The notes beneath the pieces are model-generated. The model saw nothing but the letters and a program-made list of their open reading frames with translations. It had not been told where the DNA came from and ran no database searches. 62,437 nucleotides of DNA from an uncultured Eubacteriales bacterium. Lineage in GTDB: Bacteria > Bacillota > Clostridia > Lachnospirales > Lachnospiraceae. Both the position numbers and the translations under genes were made by a program. The DNA lies in assembly GCA_900320615.1 (NCBI GenBank), contig ONSX01000003.1, positions 1-62,437 of the forward strand, read 5' to 3'. The stretch's first letter is position 1. Each line of letters starts with the position of its first letter. Of this stretch, positions 36,178-45,021 are shown in pieces.

Positions 36178-37471
36178 GCTCCTCGAGCATCCGGGACTGA
36201 AGATTGCCTCACTTGTCCTTGCCTTTCTCTTATGGCTTGTGATCATCAACTTCAGCGATCCGGTCATTAAACGCACATATACGAATATTCCGGTCACCGT
36301 GACGAATGTTTCTTACATTGAAAGTCTGGGAATGAGTTATCAGGTGGCCGATGGGTTTGATACGGTCAGCGTCACGGTCAAGGGCAACCGGTCGGTTATC
36401 GACTCGCTGTCTTCGTCGTCGATACAGGCAAATGCGGACCTCACGCAGATTGTGAGCCTCAGCTCAGATCCGGTCATGGTTCCTGTCACGGTGTCGGTCG
36501 CGGGGGTTCCGCAGGACAGCATCTCCGTCAATCCTTCGAACATTGAAATTTCGCTCGAGGATATGGAGAGCAAGAGCTTTGTCATCAACGCGACGGCGGG
36601 GGACACGACTCCGGCAAACGGCTATGAGGTCGCATCACTCGTGGCAAGTCCGGACACGGTTACGATTCGCGGAGGCAAATCGCTCGTCGACAAGATTGAC
36701 AAGGTTATGGCAGATGTGGACGTCAGCAATATGTCTTCCGACGGGACTCTGAATGCCGGCCTCAGCGTATACGACAAGAACGGAGACGCACTGGACAGCA
36801 CGCAGATGTCCTATCTGACTTTCAGTGTCGACGAATCGGAAATTGCGGTGTCCGTGACACTGAACCAGGTTCTTTCCGATGTGGAGGTGAAAGCAGAGAC
36901 GTACGGCACGCCGGCCGCGGGTTATCAGGTAGGGAAAGTCTCTGTCACTCCGTCTGCGCTGTCCGTCGTCGGTGACGCCGCATCGCTCGCTGCGTTCAAG
37001 GCAGAAGGAAGCGTGATTGATATCAGCAGTGCGTCAAGGGCAGTCGATGTCAGCGGCGCATCATCTGATGTCGAGATCAAGGTCGATATCAGTGATTATC
37101 TGCCCGACGGTATCAGTCTCGAGAGCGATCTGACGGACACAGTTGTCGTCTCGGTTAAGATCCTGCCGGAAGACAGTCAGTCCTATGAATTGACGACGAA
37201 GAATATAATGGTGAATAATCTCGGAACAGGTCTCAATGCTGTGTTCGCGGATCAGTCACTCGATATCCGCGTGAAGGGATCGCAGAGGGCGCTTTCGTCC
37301 CTCACGGCCGCTCAGATAACGGCATCGGTTGACTTGAGCGGAAAGACCGCCGGGACATATACGGTGCCCGTGAGCGTCAACCTTCCGGACGGATATTCAC
37401 TCGTCGAGGATGTGGAGGCGGAAATTACAATTTCAAAAACAACACCGGCTGGTCAGACCGACGGCTCATAA
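36167..37471 (+). CDS. cdaR: CdaR (YbbR-domain) regulator of CdaA
   Basis: A 434-residue protein with one N-terminal transmembrane helix (LKIASLVLAFLLWLVIINF) and a long extracytoplasmic part made of four YbbR-like beta repeats. Repeat landmarks include VSVTVKGNRSVIDSL, TVTIRGGKSLVDKI, LSVVGDAASLAAFK and LDIRVKGSQRALSSL. In other Firmicutes CdaR binds CdaA and tunes cyclic-di-AMP synthesis. ATG 36167 lies within the end of cdaA with GGAAAGGACGG upstream, so translation is coupled. The Thr/Pro-containing last ten residues appear unstructured. Confidence 0.93.
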   Translation: MRDKLLEHPGLKIASLVLAFLLWLVIINFSDPVIKRTYTNIPVTVTNVSYIESLGMSYQVADGFDTVSVTVKGNRSVIDSLSSSSIQANADLTQIVSLSSDPVMVPVTVSVAGVPQDSISVNPSNIEISLEDMESKSFVINATAGDTTPANGYEVASLVASPDTVTIRGGKSLVDKIDKVMADVDVSNMSSDGTLNAGLSVYDKNGDALDSTQMSYLTFSVDESEIAVSVTLNQVLSDVEVKAETYGTPAAGYQVGKVSVTPSALSVVGDAASLAAFKAEGSVIDISSASRAVDVSGASSDVEIKVDISDYLPDGISLESDLTDTVVVSVKILPEDSQSYELTTKNIMVNNLGTGLNAVFADQSLDIRVKGSQRALSSLTAAQITASVDLSGKTAGTYTVPVSVNLPDGYSLVEDVEAEITISKTTPAGQTDGS

Positions 37472-37504
37472 GACGCTGCCAGGCAGGATATCAGGGAGGA
37501 AATT

Positions 37505-37783
37505 ATGGTAGTAAAGACAGTGAAGATTACCAATACGACAGGACTTCATTTAAAGCCTGCCGCGCGCTTCTGCGAGGAGGCTCTGAAATTCCATTCTACA
37601 ATTACGTTTACAACGGGCAATGTCACGGCAAATGCAAAGAGCGTGTTGTCCATTCTCGGGGCATGTGTCAGACATGGCGATGAAATTGAAATTGTCTGCA
37701 ATGGAGATGATGAGCAGGAGGCTATGGCTCATCTCTGCAAATGTATTGCGGAAGGACTGGGGGATGAAAATGAAGCGCAGTGA
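37505..37783 (+). CDS. HPr-family phosphocarrier protein
   Basis: A 92-residue HPr-like protein. His15 (phosphoenolpyruvate:sugar phosphotransferase site) is present in TTGLHLKPAARFCEEA and Ser46 (HPr-kinase site) in NAKSVLSILGACVRHGDEI. Residue 17 is Lys where classical HPr has Arg, and residue 16 is Leu rather than Ala, so this may be a paralogue instead of the main ptsH product. No ptsI is nearby. A GGGAGG site precedes ATG 37505. Its end overlaps the carboxypeptidase gene by 20 bases. Confidence 0.85.
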   Translation: MVVKTVKITNTTGLHLKPAARFCEEALKFHSTITFTTGNVTANAKSVLSILGACVRHGDEIEIVCNGDDEQEAMAHLCKCIAEGLGDENEAQ

Positions 37784-39443
37784 GTTTCTGTCTGTACTGC
37801 GGAAAGCAGCTGTTTCTGTAACTCTTGCGGCGGCGCTGACGGCCGGACTGGCCTTCAGTGCCAGTGCAGCAACAAAAACTCCGACGCCGGCAGCTGTGTC
37901 GGAGTCCGTCTCGCCGACAGTATCTGCGACTCCGACTCCCGGAATCGGGGACTCGTCTCTCTACGTCACGAATGCCGTCAAGGGATGGCCGAAGGCGAGG
38001 GAGGACACCGCGAATGCAGCCGGTCTGTGCGTGATGGACGCGGATACAGGTGCGGTCCTTGTGGGCAAGAACACTGAGCAGGCGCTTGCACCGGCGTCCG
38101 TCACGAAGGTTATGACGTGTTACATGGCTCTCAAGTACGGGAACCTGGATGATCAGGTCACGATGACACAGGAGGCTGTGAATTATAATATCGCCGGCAG
38201 CTCAAATTTTGACACGAGGGTCGGTGAGACGTTTACACTTCGCGACATGCTCTACTGCATGATGCTGAAGTCCGCGAACGACATTGCGACACAGGTCGGC
38301 ATTTATGTCGGAGGAGGCTCTCTCGACCACTTCTACGACATGGAAAATCAGGAGCTTGCTGCGATGGGCTGTGTGAATTCTCATTTTCACAGCGCCTGCG
38401 GCATGCCGGATGACAGTCATTATACATGCGCCTATGATCTGGCGCTGATCTCGAAGGCTGCCCTGCAGTATGATCTGTTCCGCACTATTGTCGGATCAAA
38501 GACATACACGATGCCCGCGACAAACATGCACGAGGCCCGTACGGTGGCGAATCATCATCCGCTCGTGAAGGGCGAGGTCAATGTCAAGTGCGACGGCCTG
38601 ATTGGCGGAAAAACGGGATACACGGATGCCGCGGCCTGTGTGCTGTCGACCTACTGTGAGCGCGACGGGCGCACGATGATCGTCATTTCCATGCATGGGT
38701 CCGCTCATGATCTCGAGGCGGAGGATGCTGCTCACTACTTCAACTATGCCTACAAGAAATTCAAGGACGCTCAACCGGCCGGTTCTACACCGGTGATTTC
38801 CGGTGGGGCGGTCACGATTCCGAAGGATGCATCTGTCTATGATCTTGATCTGACACAGACGGCAGGTCAGGATCCGACCTATGGCGATGTTGTTCAGAAC
38901 GCGTTCACCTACAACGGGCAGGCTGTCGGAAGTTCTGTGATGGCAGCAAGTGATGCACAGACTTTTGCCGAGTCTTTTTCTGCAAAGGCGGAAAAGGAAA
39001 GGGAGGAGGAGTCTGAGTCGGCTGCCGCGGAGTCGGCGACGTCAGGACAGTTTGCGGGAATCCTGCAACAATTCGTGTCGTCCGGGAAATATTCCGGCGA
39101 GAACCTGCTGCTTCTGGTTCTGACAGTCCTGATTGTGATCGGAATCATCGCGATTCTCGTCTCTCTTGTTCGCCACTCAAAGAACAGGAAGAATCCAACG
39201 GAAACGGAACAGCCCGTGCCTGTGAAGCGTACGCCGGCGGCTCCTGTCAGTCCAGCAGAGGGTGGCTCGACAATCGGAGGAAGACCCGCAAAGACGGAGC
39301 CTTCCAAGGAGGAGCCTGAGCCGAAGGCGGCGGAAGATGCGCCCGCAAAGACGGAGCCTTCCAAGGAGGAGCCCGAGCCGAAGGCAGCGGAAGATGCGCC
39401 CGCAAAGACGGAGCCTTCCAAAGAGGAGCCTGAGCAGCCATAA
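37764..39443 (+). CDS. D-alanyl-D-alanine carboxypeptidase (DacF/PBP5 type) with repetitive tail
   Basis: A low-molecular-weight penicillin-binding protein that trims the terminal D-Ala of peptidoglycan stem peptides outside the cell. From ATG 37764 (559 residues) there is a signal peptide ending AFSASA and a Thr/Pro/Ser linker. The S11 domain has S112-V-T-K115, SAN at about 170 and K283-T-G. A C-terminal transmembrane helix (LLLLVLTVLIVIGIIAILVSLV) anchors it. The roughly 80-residue tail beyond the helix ends in 19-residue Pro/Glu/Lys repeats. A second ATG at 37770 is equally placed for the GGGGG site. Confidence 0.93.
   Translation: MKMKRSEFLSVLRKAAVSVTLAAALTAGLAFSASAATKTPTPAAVSESVSPTVSATPTPGIGDSSLYVTNAVKGWPKAREDTANAAGLCVMDADTGAVLVGKNTEQALAPASVTKVMTCYMALKYGNLDDQVTMTQEAVNYNIAGSSNFDTRVGETFTLRDMLYCMMLKSANDIATQVGIYVGGGSLDHFYDMENQELAAMGCVNSHFHSACGMPDDSHYTCAYDLALISKAALQYDLFRTIVGSKTYTMPATNMHEARTVANHHPLVKGEVNVKCDGLIGGKTGYTDAAACVLSTYCERDGRTMIVISMHGSAHDLEAEDAAHYFNYAYKKFKDAQPAGSTPVISGGAVTIPKDASVYDLDLTQTAGQDPTYGDVVQNAFTYNGQAVGSSVMAASDAQTFAESFSAKAEKEREEESESAAAESATSGQFAGILQQFVSSGKYSGENLLLLVLTVLIVIGIIAILVSLVRHSKNRKNPTETEQPVPVKRTPAAPVSPAEGGSTIGGRPAKTEPSKEEPEPKAAEDAPAKTEPSKEEPEPKAAEDAPAKTEPSKEEPEQP
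39285..39440 (+). repeat. 57-bp tandem repeats in the carboxypeptidase tail
   Basis: Units start at 39285, 39342 and 39399; the third is incomplete. Each encodes PAKTEPSKEEPEPKAAEDA (19 residues), and the copies differ at only a few bases. About 2.7 copies are present, encoding a Pro/Glu/Lys-rich tail. Confidence 0.93.
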
Positions 39444-39479
39444 CTGCATTTGATATCCGGACAGGGAATAAGACATGCA

Positions 39480-39526
39480 AATGCCCCGTGTCCTGCCGCA
39501 TTCAGGCAGGACACGGGGCATTCTTT
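39480..39526. terminator. Bidirectional terminator between the carboxypeptidase and aminotransferase genes
   Basis: A perfect 18-bp stem, AATGCCCCGTGTCCTGCC (39480-39497) with its complement at 39505-39522, and a 7-nt loop, followed by CTTT. It separates two convergent genes and marks the left edge of the polysaccharide locus. Confidence 0.85.
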
Positions 39527-39551
39527 GGGTATAAAGCGCTGCGTTTTCTTA

Positions 39552-40679
39552 TCAGCGGAAGAAATCGTTGACCGTCTCAATGACATGTTCGCACTGCTCG
39601 TCTGTCAGACCGTAGTAGAGCGGAAGGCGGACGAGACGTTCGGACTCCTTCGTCGTATAAACGTCTTCGCCGGAGAAGCGGCCGAATTTCCGACCGGCCG
39701 GGGAGGAGTGAAGCGGAATATAGTGGAAGACAGCGCACACACCGTGATCATGGAGATAGTGGATAAAACGCGTCCTTGTCTCAAGATCTTTCAGCTTCAG
39801 ATAGTACATATGGGCGTTGTGTCCGCACTCCGCGGGGATGACAGGCTGCTCGACGAGACCGCGGTCCGCGAGCGGACGGAAAGCCTCGTTGTAGCAGTTC
39901 CAGGTCTGCATGCGGTCGTTGTAAATTTCCGAATAGACCTCGAGCTGTGCCCAGAGATAAGCGGCATTGAGATCACTCGGAAGATACGAGGAGCCGAAAT
40001 CCTGCCACGTGTACTTGTCGACTTGTCCGCGGAAGAAGCGGCTCCGGTCAGTCCCCTTCTCACGGTAGATCTCGCATCTGTCGCGATTGTCGAGAGTCGG
40101 GAGAACGATGGCTCCGCCCTCGCCCATCGAGAAATTCTTTGTCTCGTGGAAGGAGAAGCAACCAAAGTCACCGATTCCGCCCAGATACCGTCCCTTGTAA
40201 GTTGAGCCGAACGCCTGCGCGGCATCTTCCACGACGATCAGGTGATGGCGCTTTGCGATGTCCATGATCGTGTCCATCTCACAGGAGACACCGGCATAGT
40301 GGACGACCGCGATGACCTTTGTCTTAGCTGTGATCGCGTCCTCGATCTTCGTCTCGTCGATGTTCATGGTGTCCGGACGAATATCGACGAAGACAAGCTT
40401 TGCTCCGCGCAGAACAAAGGCGTCCGCTGTGGAGCAGAAGGTATAGGATGGAAGAATGACTTCATCGCCCGGTTTTATGTCGCAGAGAAGAGCAGCGAGT
40501 TCGAGCGCGTCCGTACCGGATGTTGTCAGATAGGAGGCCGCATAGCCAAAGCGGTCACACATGAACTGTTCGCATTTTTTTGTGAATTCGCCGTCGCCGC
40601 AGAGCTTGTGATTGTCGACGGCCTTCTTCATATATTCAAATTCTTTGCCCGTGAAAGGCGGATGATTAAAATCTATCAT
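39552..40679 (-). CDS. wecE: dTDP-4-amino-4,6-dideoxygalactose transaminase (DegT/DnrJ family)
   Basis: A PLP sugar aminotransferase that converts a dTDP-4-keto-6-deoxy sugar, the RfbB product, to a 4-amino sugar such as dTDP-Fuc4N. The 375-residue protein starts IDFNHPPFTGKEFEYM and has TTSGTDALELAAL, VVEDAAQAFGS and the PLP-lysine segment FHETKNFSMGEGGA, all close to RffA/WecE. It is the second gene of a minus-strand pair behind the flippase. Because rfbA-D in the same locus supply the keto-sugar, an amino sugar is probably part of the glycan. The exact stereochemistry of the product is inferred. Confidence 0.88.
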   Translation of the reverse strand: MIDFNHPPFTGKEFEYMKKAVDNHKLCGDGEFTKKCEQFMCDRFGYAASYLTTSGTDALELAALLCDIKPGDEVILPSYTFCSTADAFVLRGAKLVFVDIRPDTMNIDETKIEDAITAKTKVIAVVHYAGVSCEMDTIMDIAKRHHLIVVEDAAQAFGSTYKGRYLGGIGDFGCFSFHETKNFSMGEGGAIVLPTLDNRDRCEIYREKGTDRSRFFRGQVDKYTWQDFGSSYLPSDLNAAYLWAQLEVYSEIYNDRMQTWNCYNEAFRPLADRGLVEQPVIPAECGHNAHMYYLKLKDLETRTRFIHYLHDHGVCAVFHYIPLHSSPAGRKFGRFSGEDVYTTKESERLVRLPLYYGLTDEQCEHVIETVNDFFR

Positions 40680-40725
40680 AGACGTTTTCTCCTTTTCGAA
40701 GACAGCTCCGCGCGTTCCGGCGGAT

Positions 40726-41973
40726 CTATGCCTTGTGACGATTCCTCATATTATACAACTGAATTTCTGCAACTGCAATCATGTAGGGAAGGTAAACGCC
40801 GTAAGCGATGATTTGCACGATGCTTGCGCCGTTCGATCCGAAGTGTCTGATGCACGGATAGACGAGAGCGCAGCAGAGAGCAAAGTCCGCGATCATGCCG
40901 ATCAACATCCATTTCATCTGCCGCATGGCAATCAGAATTGACTGAAGAATGAAAATAAAGCCGATCAGAAGAGAGACCCACACGACGGGCATGAACAGAC
41001 TGTAATGGCTCAGGATACTCTTTCCGAAGAGCAGCGCAAGGCCCCAGCGTCCGAGCAGCGCGGCACCCGCTGTGATCAAAGCGGCGATGCCGGCGATCAG
41101 AAGATAGGTCTTCCGCAGCATGGAACCGAAACGGTCGAAATTCCCGTCACGAAGATATGTCGAGAGCTTCGGGATGATCGGGCTGAAGGCCACAGTTGCA
41201 AACAACTGGATCACGAGCGTCGGGGAGGCGATCGAGGAGTAGATGCCGAGTTCATCGTAGCCAACGACGGCCTTCAGTACCTGCTTCGGGATCAGCATTT
41301 CGAGATTGAGAAGAAATGTAAACACCGTGATCGGAAGGCATTCCCCGAGAAGCTTCAGGACATGCCTGCTGAACATGACCGGCTTTATCTCCGCAAGGGA
41401 GGATGTCCGCACCCAGTCGTAGGCGAATGCAATGATGAGATTGACGGCCGCGACGGCAAGAAGCGTGACAAAGAGGTTCCCGGAGAGCTTCAGCACCAGG
41501 CTGAACAGCACGATCGAGGCGAGGCCGCGCATCAGATAGGAGCGGCAGATGTAGTCATACCGGCCCTTCTTCTGGTTTTCGCCGTGCAGGACATCGACAA
41601 TGTCCTCGGCGATCCGGATCAGCATGAAGGCCGTGATGCACAAGGCCTGGAATACGGAGTTTGCGGCAAATGCATACACCGCGCAGCTGATGAAGGCGGC
41701 AAGACAGGTGAGAACACGGCTGCCGGCATACTCGTGCCTTGTGTATTCATGGCGCACGTCCGAAATCTGGAAGTTCCGCATGCTGAAGAGCGCGATGACC
41801 GCGAAGCTCGTCGATGTGTTCATGGCCAGAGAAAGGTAACCCGCCTGACTGTAAGAAGCCAGGTGGACGACAAGAATCGTCATCAGCCACTGACAGAAAT
41901 AGTAGACGAGATTTCCGAGGGTGTTGAGAAAGATATTTTTCTGAAGATTTTCCGAAGAAGATGTACGGCCCAT
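40726..41973 (-). CDS. Polysaccharide flippase-like membrane protein (Wzx/MATE-like)
   Basis: A 415-residue protein with about twelve hydrophobic segments, resembling oligosaccharide flippases of the MOP superfamily that move lipid-linked glycans across the membrane. It opens KNIFLNTLGNLVYYFCQWLMTILVVHLAS, the typical first helix pair. ATG 41973 (GRTSSSENLQKN) follows GGAGG; a longer reading frame to 42159 crosses the promoter and is not used. It lies 46 bases before wecE on the same strand. No obvious Wzy polymerase is in the window, and an ABC exporter is also encoded, so two export routes may coexist. Confidence 0.82.
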   Translation of the reverse strand: MGRTSSSENLQKNIFLNTLGNLVYYFCQWLMTILVVHLASYSQAGYLSLAMNTSTSFAVIALFSMRNFQISDVRHEYTRHEYAGSRVLTCLAAFISCAVYAFAANSVFQALCITAFMLIRIAEDIVDVLHGENQKKGRYDYICRSYLMRGLASIVLFSLVLKLSGNLFVTLLAVAAVNLIIAFAYDWVRTSSLAEIKPVMFSRHVLKLLGECLPITVFTFLLNLEMLIPKQVLKAVVGYDELGIYSSIASPTLVIQLFATVAFSPIIPKLSTYLRDGNFDRFGSMLRKTYLLIAGIAALITAGAALLGRWGLALLFGKSILSHYSLFMPVVWVSLLIGFIFILQSILIAMRQMKWMLIGMIADFALCCALVYPCIRHFGSNGASIVQIIAYGVYLPYMIAVAEIQLYNMRNRHKA

Positions 41974-42018
41974 AGTCCTCCGATCGCAGTGTACTCTAAA
42001 AATAAAAGAATCCAGAGC

Positions 42019-42047
42019 ACTATACCATGCGTGACGCGCTTTCGCAA
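42019..42047 (-). promoter_or_regulatory. Sigma-A promoter of the flippase-wecE operon
   Basis: On the minus strand TTGCGA (42042-42047) and TATAGT (42019-42024) with 17-bp spacing, about 45 bases before the flippase start. Confidence 0.65.
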
Positions 42048-42121
42048 CTCCCGCGCAGGGGTTTACTCCTCGCTGAAATCGCGATAAGATATTAAGAAAC
42101 AGAAAGAGAAGAGGAAAATTC

Positions 42122-43024
42122 ATGCAGTCAGTTCTGGTTACGGGGGCATGCGGCTTCATTGGAAGCTATGTCGTCCGGAAACTGCTTGCCGGAGGCAGCA
42201 CAGTTCTCGCCATTGATCACGGAAAAGACGGAGATGCGCTTACAAGGGCTGTCGGAGGCGGGGTGTCGGGGAGACTGCGGACGGCGGATCTTGATCTGAC
42301 AGATGCGGAGGCCGTGCGCGCATTTGCGGAGGCGGCGCCGCATGTCGATGTGGTCATCCATCTGGCGGCCAGCCTTGCGATGACGGGAGACAGCAGCCTG
42401 ATTGTCAACTGCCTGGGGACGAACCACGTTGTGGAGCTCACGAACCGTCTCGGCGCAAGGCAGCTGATCTACATGTCGAGCATCCCGGTCATCGGGACGC
42501 CGGAGCATATTCCGGTCACGGAGAGCCATCCGGTCGCCCCGAAGACGGTCTATCATATCTCAAAACTTGCCGGAGAGCAGATGGCAGCAAATCTTGTGGC
42601 GCCGTCTGTCCGGGCACTCATTTTCCGGATATCCTCACCGATCGGCGTCGGAATGAATCCGCGGAATTTTCTAACCTTTCTGATCAGACAGTGCCGGGAG
42701 AATGCGCCGGTCACTCTGTACGGGATGGGGGCGCGGGTACAGAATTATATTGATGTGCGCGACATCGCGGACATGATTGCGAAGACGGTCGGAACGGACG
42801 CGGAGGGGCTTTATCTCCTCGCAGGTGAGTCAGCATCGAATCTTGAGCTCGCCGGACTGGTGAAGCAGGAGAGCGGATCGGATTCGGACATCGTTCCGAG
42901 TGACAGGCCGGATCCGGAGGCGACGGACCGGTGGGTGGTCTCGACGGAGAAGGCACGGCGGGATCTGGGCTTTTCCCCAAAGCACACCCTTGCTGACTCT
43001 GTGCGCTGGATACTCGGCGCGTGA
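42122..43024 (+). CDS. NAD-dependent epimerase/dehydratase (extended SDR)
   Basis: A 300-residue nucleotide-sugar SDR. The N-terminal Rossmann loop is TGACGFIGSYVVRKLL, the serine of the catalytic triad is in YMSSIPVIG, and the YxxxK motif is YHISKLAGE. The C-terminal half has the sugar-binding pattern FRISSPIGVGMNP and YIDVRDIADMI. Substrate is not readable; 4-epimerases, reductases and dehydratases share these marks. It is the first gene of the plus-strand part of the locus, divergent from the flippase, with AGAGGAAAA before ATG 42122. Confidence 0.87.
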   Translation: MQSVLVTGACGFIGSYVVRKLLAGGSTVLAIDHGKDGDALTRAVGGGVSGRLRTADLDLTDAEAVRAFAEAAPHVDVVIHLAASLAMTGDSSLIVNCLGTNHVVELTNRLGARQLIYMSSIPVIGTPEHIPVTESHPVAPKTVYHISKLAGEQMAANLVAPSVRALIFRISSPIGVGMNPRNFLTFLIRQCRENAPVTLYGMGARVQNYIDVRDIADMIAKTVGTDAEGLYLLAGESASNLELAGLVKQESGSDSDIVPSDRPDPEATDRWVVSTEKARRDLGFSPKHTLADSVRWILGA

Positions 43025-43185
43025 CGGGGGATGACCGTCTTGATGTATACCCGGAGTGCAGAGCCGGCGGGGCGGCGCGTTACGGGCTTGCTGCACGGGC
43101 AGGGACAGCACAGGGCCGGCGCGCGGCGGGACGATCCGCGCTGCCGTCTGTGCGGGATACAGATGACAGAAAGGGAGAAACCGGG

Positions 43186-44049
43186 ATGAGACTTGCTGTC
43201 TTTTCGGATATACACGGCAATATCTGGGGGCTTAAGGAGGCGCTCCGGCAGATGGAGAGGTATGCATTTGATCGGATGATCTTCCTGGGAGATATTTTCG
43301 GCTATTATTACAGACAGAGAGAAGTGTTTGAGGAGCTCCGAAACATTCCCGGCCTCATCTGGCTTCTCGGAAATCACGACCGGATGTTCCTTGAGGCGAT
43401 GGATGGCAGGGCTGATGAGGCTCGCCTCATCAGCCGCTACGGGCACTCCTACGCGAACCTTGCGGATAAGGGGCTGGGGGACATCGCAGCCTTCTTCCGG
43501 ACGCTGCGTCCGCGGGCTGTGCTCGATGCGGACGGCGCGCGTATCCTCTGCGTCCACGGGACGCCGTGGGACCCTCTGAACGGGCGTATGTACCCGGACA
43601 ATCCGGTGCAAAGCCCGGAGAGTTACGCAGCGTTCGATATCGTGCTGCAGGGGCATACGCACTGCCGGATGAGGAGATTCACGGAGCTGGTGGATGATCC
43701 CGGCGCAGGTGGAAGCAACATGGCGCAGCCGGGCTTCTCCGGCCGCTTTGTGCCGGACGGAAACTCACAGGGATCGGGGGTCTCTGATCATTCCGTTCCG
43801 GCCTCTGTCGTCAGTCCCGAGTCGGACATAAGACCGGAAAAAGGGCAGACTCTGATTGTGAACCCCGGTTCGGTCGGGCAGCCTCGGGACGGGAGAGGGT
43901 ACAGCTTTGCGATCATCGATACAAAGGAGCGCTCTGCGTCCTTTGTGCCTTTTGCAATCGACAGGCGACCTCTCTACGGGGACATAGACCGGTACGACCC
44001 GGATCTTAAGAAGCTGAAGGCGGTCCTTGAGAGAAGGGCAGTGAAATAA
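43186..44049 (+). CDS. Calcineurin-like metallophosphoesterase (YfcE-type)
   Basis: A 287-residue binuclear metallophosphoesterase. Metal motifs are DIHGN (residues 8-12), LGDIFG, GNHDR, CVHGTPWD and QGHTHCR. Between GHTHC and the last motif (IVNPGSVGQPR) there is an insertion of about 50 Gly/Ser/Pro-rich residues that the small YfcE family lacks. ATG 43186 follows AAAGGGAGAAACC; the longer frame from 43021 has no site and overlaps the epimerase stop. Substrate is unknown; in a glycan locus it may hydrolyse a phosphodiester or sugar phosphate. The 161 bases before it hold no other gene. Confidence 0.85.
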   Translation: MRLAVFSDIHGNIWGLKEALRQMERYAFDRMIFLGDIFGYYYRQREVFEELRNIPGLIWLLGNHDRMFLEAMDGRADEARLISRYGHSYANLADKGLGDIAAFFRTLRPRAVLDADGARILCVHGTPWDPLNGRMYPDNPVQSPESYAAFDIVLQGHTHCRMRRFTELVDDPGAGGSNMAQPGFSGRFVPDGNSQGSGVSDHSVPASVVSPESDIRPEKGQTLIVNPGSVGQPRDGRGYSFAIIDTKERSASFVPFAIDRRPLYGDIDRYDPDLKKLKAVLERRAVK

Positions 44050-44070
44050 ATAAGAGAAAGGGAGCAGACG

Positions 44071-44997
44071 TTGAGAAAAATACTGGTGACCGCGATCAGC
44101 GGAGATATCGGAAACGGAATTCTGAAGATTCTGAGGAGCACGGGAGATGAGCTCTACGGCTGCGACGTGAACCGCATCGCCGTCGGAATGGATCTTGTGA
44201 AGGTGTTCTGGCAGAGCAGCTATGCCGTCTCTGAGCAGTACATCGGAGAGCTCGCGGCAAAGTGCAGCGAGTACGGGATTACGCACCTCATTCCCGTCAA
44301 TGAGCGCGAGATTGAGGTGATTGACAGAAACCGGAAGCCGTTCGAGGAGCGGGGAATCCGCCTTGTGATGCAGAGCAGCCGCGTACTTGGAATCTGTCTC
44401 GACAAATATCTGACGGCGGAGGAACTCCGGAGAAATGGCCTTCCTGCGCCGGCGACCTTCATCCGCCGCGCGGATCTTCCGGATTCCGAGGCGGTCTACA
44501 TCGTAAAGCCCCGCAGGTCGAATGGCTCCAAGCACATCATGAAGAAGAAGGGCAGCGAACTCACAGATGAATTCGACGGCGCTTATGTCTATCAGGCATA
44601 TATCGACAGCGATGACGAGTATACGCTCGGTGTCTTCCGCGACGGCGATGTGCTGAACACGATTGCGTTCCGCCGGCAGCTGAAGAACGGTTACAGTAAC
44701 CTGGTCGAACTCGTGCATGACGAGGAGCTTGACCGGATTGCGGCCGCGTGCGCGAAGCTTTTTGACCTCAGAGGCTACATCAATATCCAGCTTCGGAAGA
44801 AGGACGGCCGGTATTTCATTTTTGAGATCAATCCGCGAATTTCGGGGACTGTGCGCTTCCGCTCGATGCTCGGCTTCAACGACGTCCTGTGGTGGCTCGA
44901 TCTTCTGGACGGAAGGCACACGGAGCCGTACCACTGCGCGTATCATACGGCAGTCGGCATCCGCGAGCTCAACGAAAAAATGCTGATAAAAGAGTGA
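44071..44997 (+). CDS. ATP-grasp ligase-like protein
   Basis: A 308-residue ATP-grasp enzyme of the carbamoyl-phosphate-synthase/PylC-like group. The N-terminal Rossmann-like part reads ILVTAISGDIGNGILKIL, the first ATP-contact strand is VYIVKPRRSNGSKHI, and the metal site is FIFEINPRISGTVRF (Glu and Asn of ExNPR). Such enzymes form an amide or thioester from a carboxylate through an acyl phosphate. The start is TTG 44071 with AAAGGGAG upstream. It lies 21 bases after the phosphoesterase and 24 before a second ATP-grasp gene, so the pair is likely to act in one pathway. Confidence 0.87.
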   Translation: MRKILVTAISGDIGNGILKILRSTGDELYGCDVNRIAVGMDLVKVFWQSSYAVSEQYIGELAAKCSEYGITHLIPVNEREIEVIDRNRKPFEERGIRLVMQSSRVLGICLDKYLTAEELRRNGLPAPATFIRRADLPDSEAVYIVKPRRSNGSKHIMKKKGSELTDEFDGAYVYQAYIDSDDEYTLGVFRDGDVLNTIAFRRQLKNGYSNLVELVHDEELDRIAAACAKLFDLRGYINIQLRKKDGRYFIFEINPRISGTVRFRSMLGFNDVLWWLDLLDGRHTEPYHCAYHTAVGIRELNEKMLIKE

Positions 44998-45021
44998 ATA
45001 TATCGGAAAGGCAGTTTGAAA

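Noticed and set aside
39285..39440. Repeats as a possible CRISPR array
   Set aside because: The 57-bp units are contiguous, in frame and coding, with no spacers and no cas genes nearby.
41974..42159. 62-residue N-terminal extension of the flippase gene
   Set aside because: It would cross the minus-strand promoter at 42019-42047 and overlap the start of the divergent epimerase gene; ATG 41973 has a GGAGG site.
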